From positions 1-5,767 of the forward strand of contig JBHIWP010000382.1 in the NCBI GenBank assembly GCA_041987425.1: a stretch of 5,767 nt of DNA, read 5' to 3'. A program made the position numbers and the translations under genes. This DNA is from Leptofilum sp041987425. Lineage in GTDB: Bacteria > Chloroflexota > Anaerolineae > Promineifilales > Promineifilaceae. The notes below the pieces were generated by a model that saw only the letters and a list, made by a program, of their open reading frames with translations, was not told the origin of the DNA and ran no database searches. This document shows, piece after piece, positions 4,120 through 5,767 of this stretch (position 1 is its first letter; every line of letters begins with the position of its first letter).

Positions 4120-5767
4120 AATTCGGTCTCTGTGTCTAGTGCTTTGTTGGTTGCGTGGGAAACGGCCGTTGCTGCTGTGGGAAGCTGCACCGGCAACCTT
4201 ACAAAAAATGTGGTGCCCTGACCCACCTTGCTGTTCACCTCAATGCGCCCGCCGAGCATCTGGCAAAAGCGGCTGCTGATGGCCAGCCCCAGGCCGCTGC
4301 CGCCGTGAAGCCGCGTGAAGGAAGAATCTGCCTGAACAAAAGGCTGAAATATACCTGACAGCATCTCTTCTGGAATGCCTTCTCCACTGTCCTGAATGGC
4401 AAATAAAATTGAATTTGTGGCCTCTTCTTTGCTTACGCTCAATGAGACAAAACCGTTGTGGGTAAATTTGGCGGCATTGCCCAGCAAATTTACCAAGATC
4501 TGGCGAACCTTCGTCTGATCCGTGAGCATATCCCCAAGGTCGTCTGGCAGCGCCAGGGTTAACTGGTTGCCGTTATGCTCAACCTGCGGCCGTATGGCGG
4601 CCACCACTTCCTCGATCAGCGTTGTGATGCAAAAGCGACTGCTTACAATATCCATCCGCTCGGCCTCTATTTTAGACAAGTCCAAAATGTTGCCAATAAG
4701 GCTGCTAAGACTGTGAGCCGCAACACCAATTTGCTGTAAATAAGGCGCCATTTTTTCATGGCTCTGTAGTTCACTCTTTTCTTGAATTAGTTCACAGTAG
4801 CCAATAATTGCCGCCAGCGGCGTGCGCAGCTCGTGGCTCATCGTTGCCAGGAAGGTGCTTTTGGCCCGGTTTGCTGCTTCTGCCGCTTCTTTAGCTATTT
4901 TTAGCGTCGTTTCGGTCCGTTTTTGTTGCGTGATTTCATGCGCCATGATCAACCGGCCCGTTCGCTGACCTTTCCTGTTGTGCAGCGGCGATAGTGAAAT
5001 TTGATAATAGCGCGTCTGCTGCCCTTTAATGGGCAGGCTGATCTCGGCCTGAGCATAAGTTTTGCCCTGGAACTGGGCAAGCAGTTCCGGCCAGCGGGCC
5101 ATAACTTTCGTAATCGGCTGGCCCAGCGCTTCACCCTGAACGTCCATCATGTGCAGCACGGCCGGATTTGCTTCCAGGATGCGGTTTTGCTCGTCCAGAA
5201 CCAGCATCCCTTCCTGCATTTCATCAATGACGCGCTTATGAATAACCGGAGTGATTTCTACCAGGCCAACTTTAAAAATGCCCCAGGCTACGGCCAACCC
5301 GGTAATAAGAAAAGCAATGGGCGTATAATCAACGTTACCACTGCGAAAAACCACGAAAAATATGTTTGCAGCCCAGGGAATGCTGGCCCCCAGCAGCATC
5401 ACGCCACTTTGCCGACGGTGCAAGCAGGTGCTGTGCCGGTAAGCCTGCACCAGCATGATAACCCCGGCGATTAGCAGCAGATAGGAATAAATAGTGTGGA
5501 ACCAAAAACCTGGCCCCGGCACCCACTCCCAATAAGGATATGCCTGTGACGTGTTCAGCGAGAGGCTGATGCGAAAAAATTGCTGCCAGGGGCTCGTCCA
5601 GACCAGGATTAAGGTGAGAATGGGAATAACGGCCAGTAATGCAAGATTCCTGGGGGTAAGCCAGGCAAAGCGGTGAGTAAAGTAGAGGCTGAAGACAAAC
5701 CAGGCTGTGGGCACAATGACAATGCTGACATATTGGACGTTGCTCCAAAACAGGCGCGAATCATAAT
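4116..5767 (-). CDS. 7TM-PAS sensor histidine kinase, 5' end outside the window
   Basis: The frame stays open to the right edge, giving 549 complete codons (residue 1 = codon 5765-5763), so the GTG at 5714 is internal, not the start. Five membrane segments are visible at about residues 10-29, 41-56, 86-109, 118-140 and 147-164. The wording FWSNVQYVSIVIVPTAW fits the third helix of the histidine-kinase 7TM sensor domain (HisKA_7TM), so about two helices are missing upstream. Next come a PAS domain (about 177-277), a short coiled linker (279-300), the HisKA dimer/phosphoacceptor helix with His311 in TMSHELRTPL (codon 4835-4833), and the ATPase domain with N box NLLGNAAKFT (426-435), G1 DSGEGIP (459-465), F box FQPFVQAD (473-480) and G2 GGSGLGLA (488-495). 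All catalytic motifs are intact. It ends about 35 residues after the ATPase domain with no fused receiver; the receiver is the next, overlapping gene. Ligand sensed is unknown. Confidence 0.95.
   Translation of the reverse strand, partial: YDSRLFWSNVQYVSIVIVPTAWFVFSLYFTHRFAWLTPRNLALLAVIPILTLILVWTSPWQQFFRISLSLNTSQAYPYWEWVPGPGFWFHTIYSYLLLIAGVIMLVQAYRHSTCLHRRQSGVMLLGASIPWAANIFFVVFRSGNVDYTPIAFLITGLAVAWGIFKVGLVEITPVIHKRVIDEMQEGMLVLDEQNRILEANPAVLHMMDVQGEALGQPITKVMARWPELLAQFQGKTYAQAEISLPIKGQQTRYYQISLSPLHNRKGQRTGRLIMAHEITQQKRTETTLKIAKEAAEAANRAKSTFLATMSHELRTPLAAIIGYCELIQEKSELQSHEKMAPYLQQIGVAAHSLSSLIGNILDLSKIEAERMDIVSSRFCITTLIEEVVAAIRPQVEHNGNQLTLALPDDLGDMLTDQTKVRQILVNLLGNAAKFTHNGFVSLSVSKEEATNSILFAIQDSGEGIPEEMLSGIFQPFVQADSSFTRLHGGSGLGLAISSRFCQMLGGRIEVNSKVGQGTTFFVRLPVQLPTAATAVSHATNKALDTETEL

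Larger units (their letters stand above)
1558..4169. repeat. Six dispersed copies of the palindrome ACGGCCGT
   Basis: Exact copies lie at 1558-1565, 1753-1760, 2392-2399, 2924-2931, 3089-3096 and 4162-4169, all inside genes. The copy at 1753 extends to the 12-bp palindrome CAACGGCCGTTG (1751-1762). The core CGGCCG also occurs without both flanks at 231, 1455, 1740, 4588 and 5159. About 0.1 copy of a given 8-mer of this composition would be expected in this length if bases were random. This entry covers the span of the copies, not a continuous repeat. Confidence 0.6.

Noticed and set aside
5001..5474. 157-codon plus-strand ORF
   Set aside because: Antisense to the PAS and membrane parts of the histidine kinase; no recognisable domain.
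4116..5714. GTG at 5714 as start of the histidine kinase
   Set aside because: The frame stays open for 17 more codons to the window edge, with sequence that completes a membrane helix of the 7TM sensor domain; the true start is outside.
5335..5748. 137-codon minus-strand ORF overlapping the kinase
   Set aside because: Other frame of the kinase membrane domain; Cys/His-rich wording is an artefact of the frame.

Overview
The window carries the end or start of six protein-coding genes and no RNA gene, insertion sequence, CRISPR array or phage feature that I can see. Composition is moderate in G+C. The set of genes suggests a filamentous or metagenomic Chloroflexota bacterium of the Anaerolineae type: a LysM/M23 lipoprotein with a Pro/Thr-rich linker, a 7TM histidine kinase with loose receivers, and a PEP/pyruvate-binding protein with a long N-terminal extension. 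That placement is inference from protein style only.

Layout. Positions 1-1034 (minus) hold the N-terminal 344 codons of a PEP/pyruvate-binding-domain (PPDK_N) protein that leaves the window on the left. A 209-base divergent spacer with two short perfect palindromes separates it from a HinT-like HIT-family hydrolase (1244-1591, plus). The HIT gene converges, with 11 bases between stop codons, on a 534-residue LysM + M23 peptidase lipoprotein (1603-3207, minus). Upstream of that, all on the minus strand, lie a stand-alone receiver (3285-3659), a second stand-alone receiver (3751-4119), and a membrane histidine kinase (4116 to beyond 5767) that overlaps the second receiver by the four bases ATGA.

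How they may work together. Kinase and downstream receiver are translationally coupled and look like a hybrid kinase split into two polypeptides. A second receiver follows after a spacer with its own plausible promoter. Neither receiver has an output domain and no HPt protein or DNA-binding regulator is visible, so the pathway must end elsewhere. The cell-wall lipoprotein is next in the same direction, but an 11-bp perfect inverted repeat followed by a T-run sits exactly over its start codon. It could end the signalling operon, gate translation of the lipoprotein, or both.

Most notable observations: the hairpin over the M23 start codon; the six exact copies of the palindrome ACGGCCGT in 5.8 kb, used in three codon registers; the split kinase with two output-less receivers; and an unassigned domain of about 190 residues between LysM and M23. 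I do not see a clearly new defence or mobile system here.
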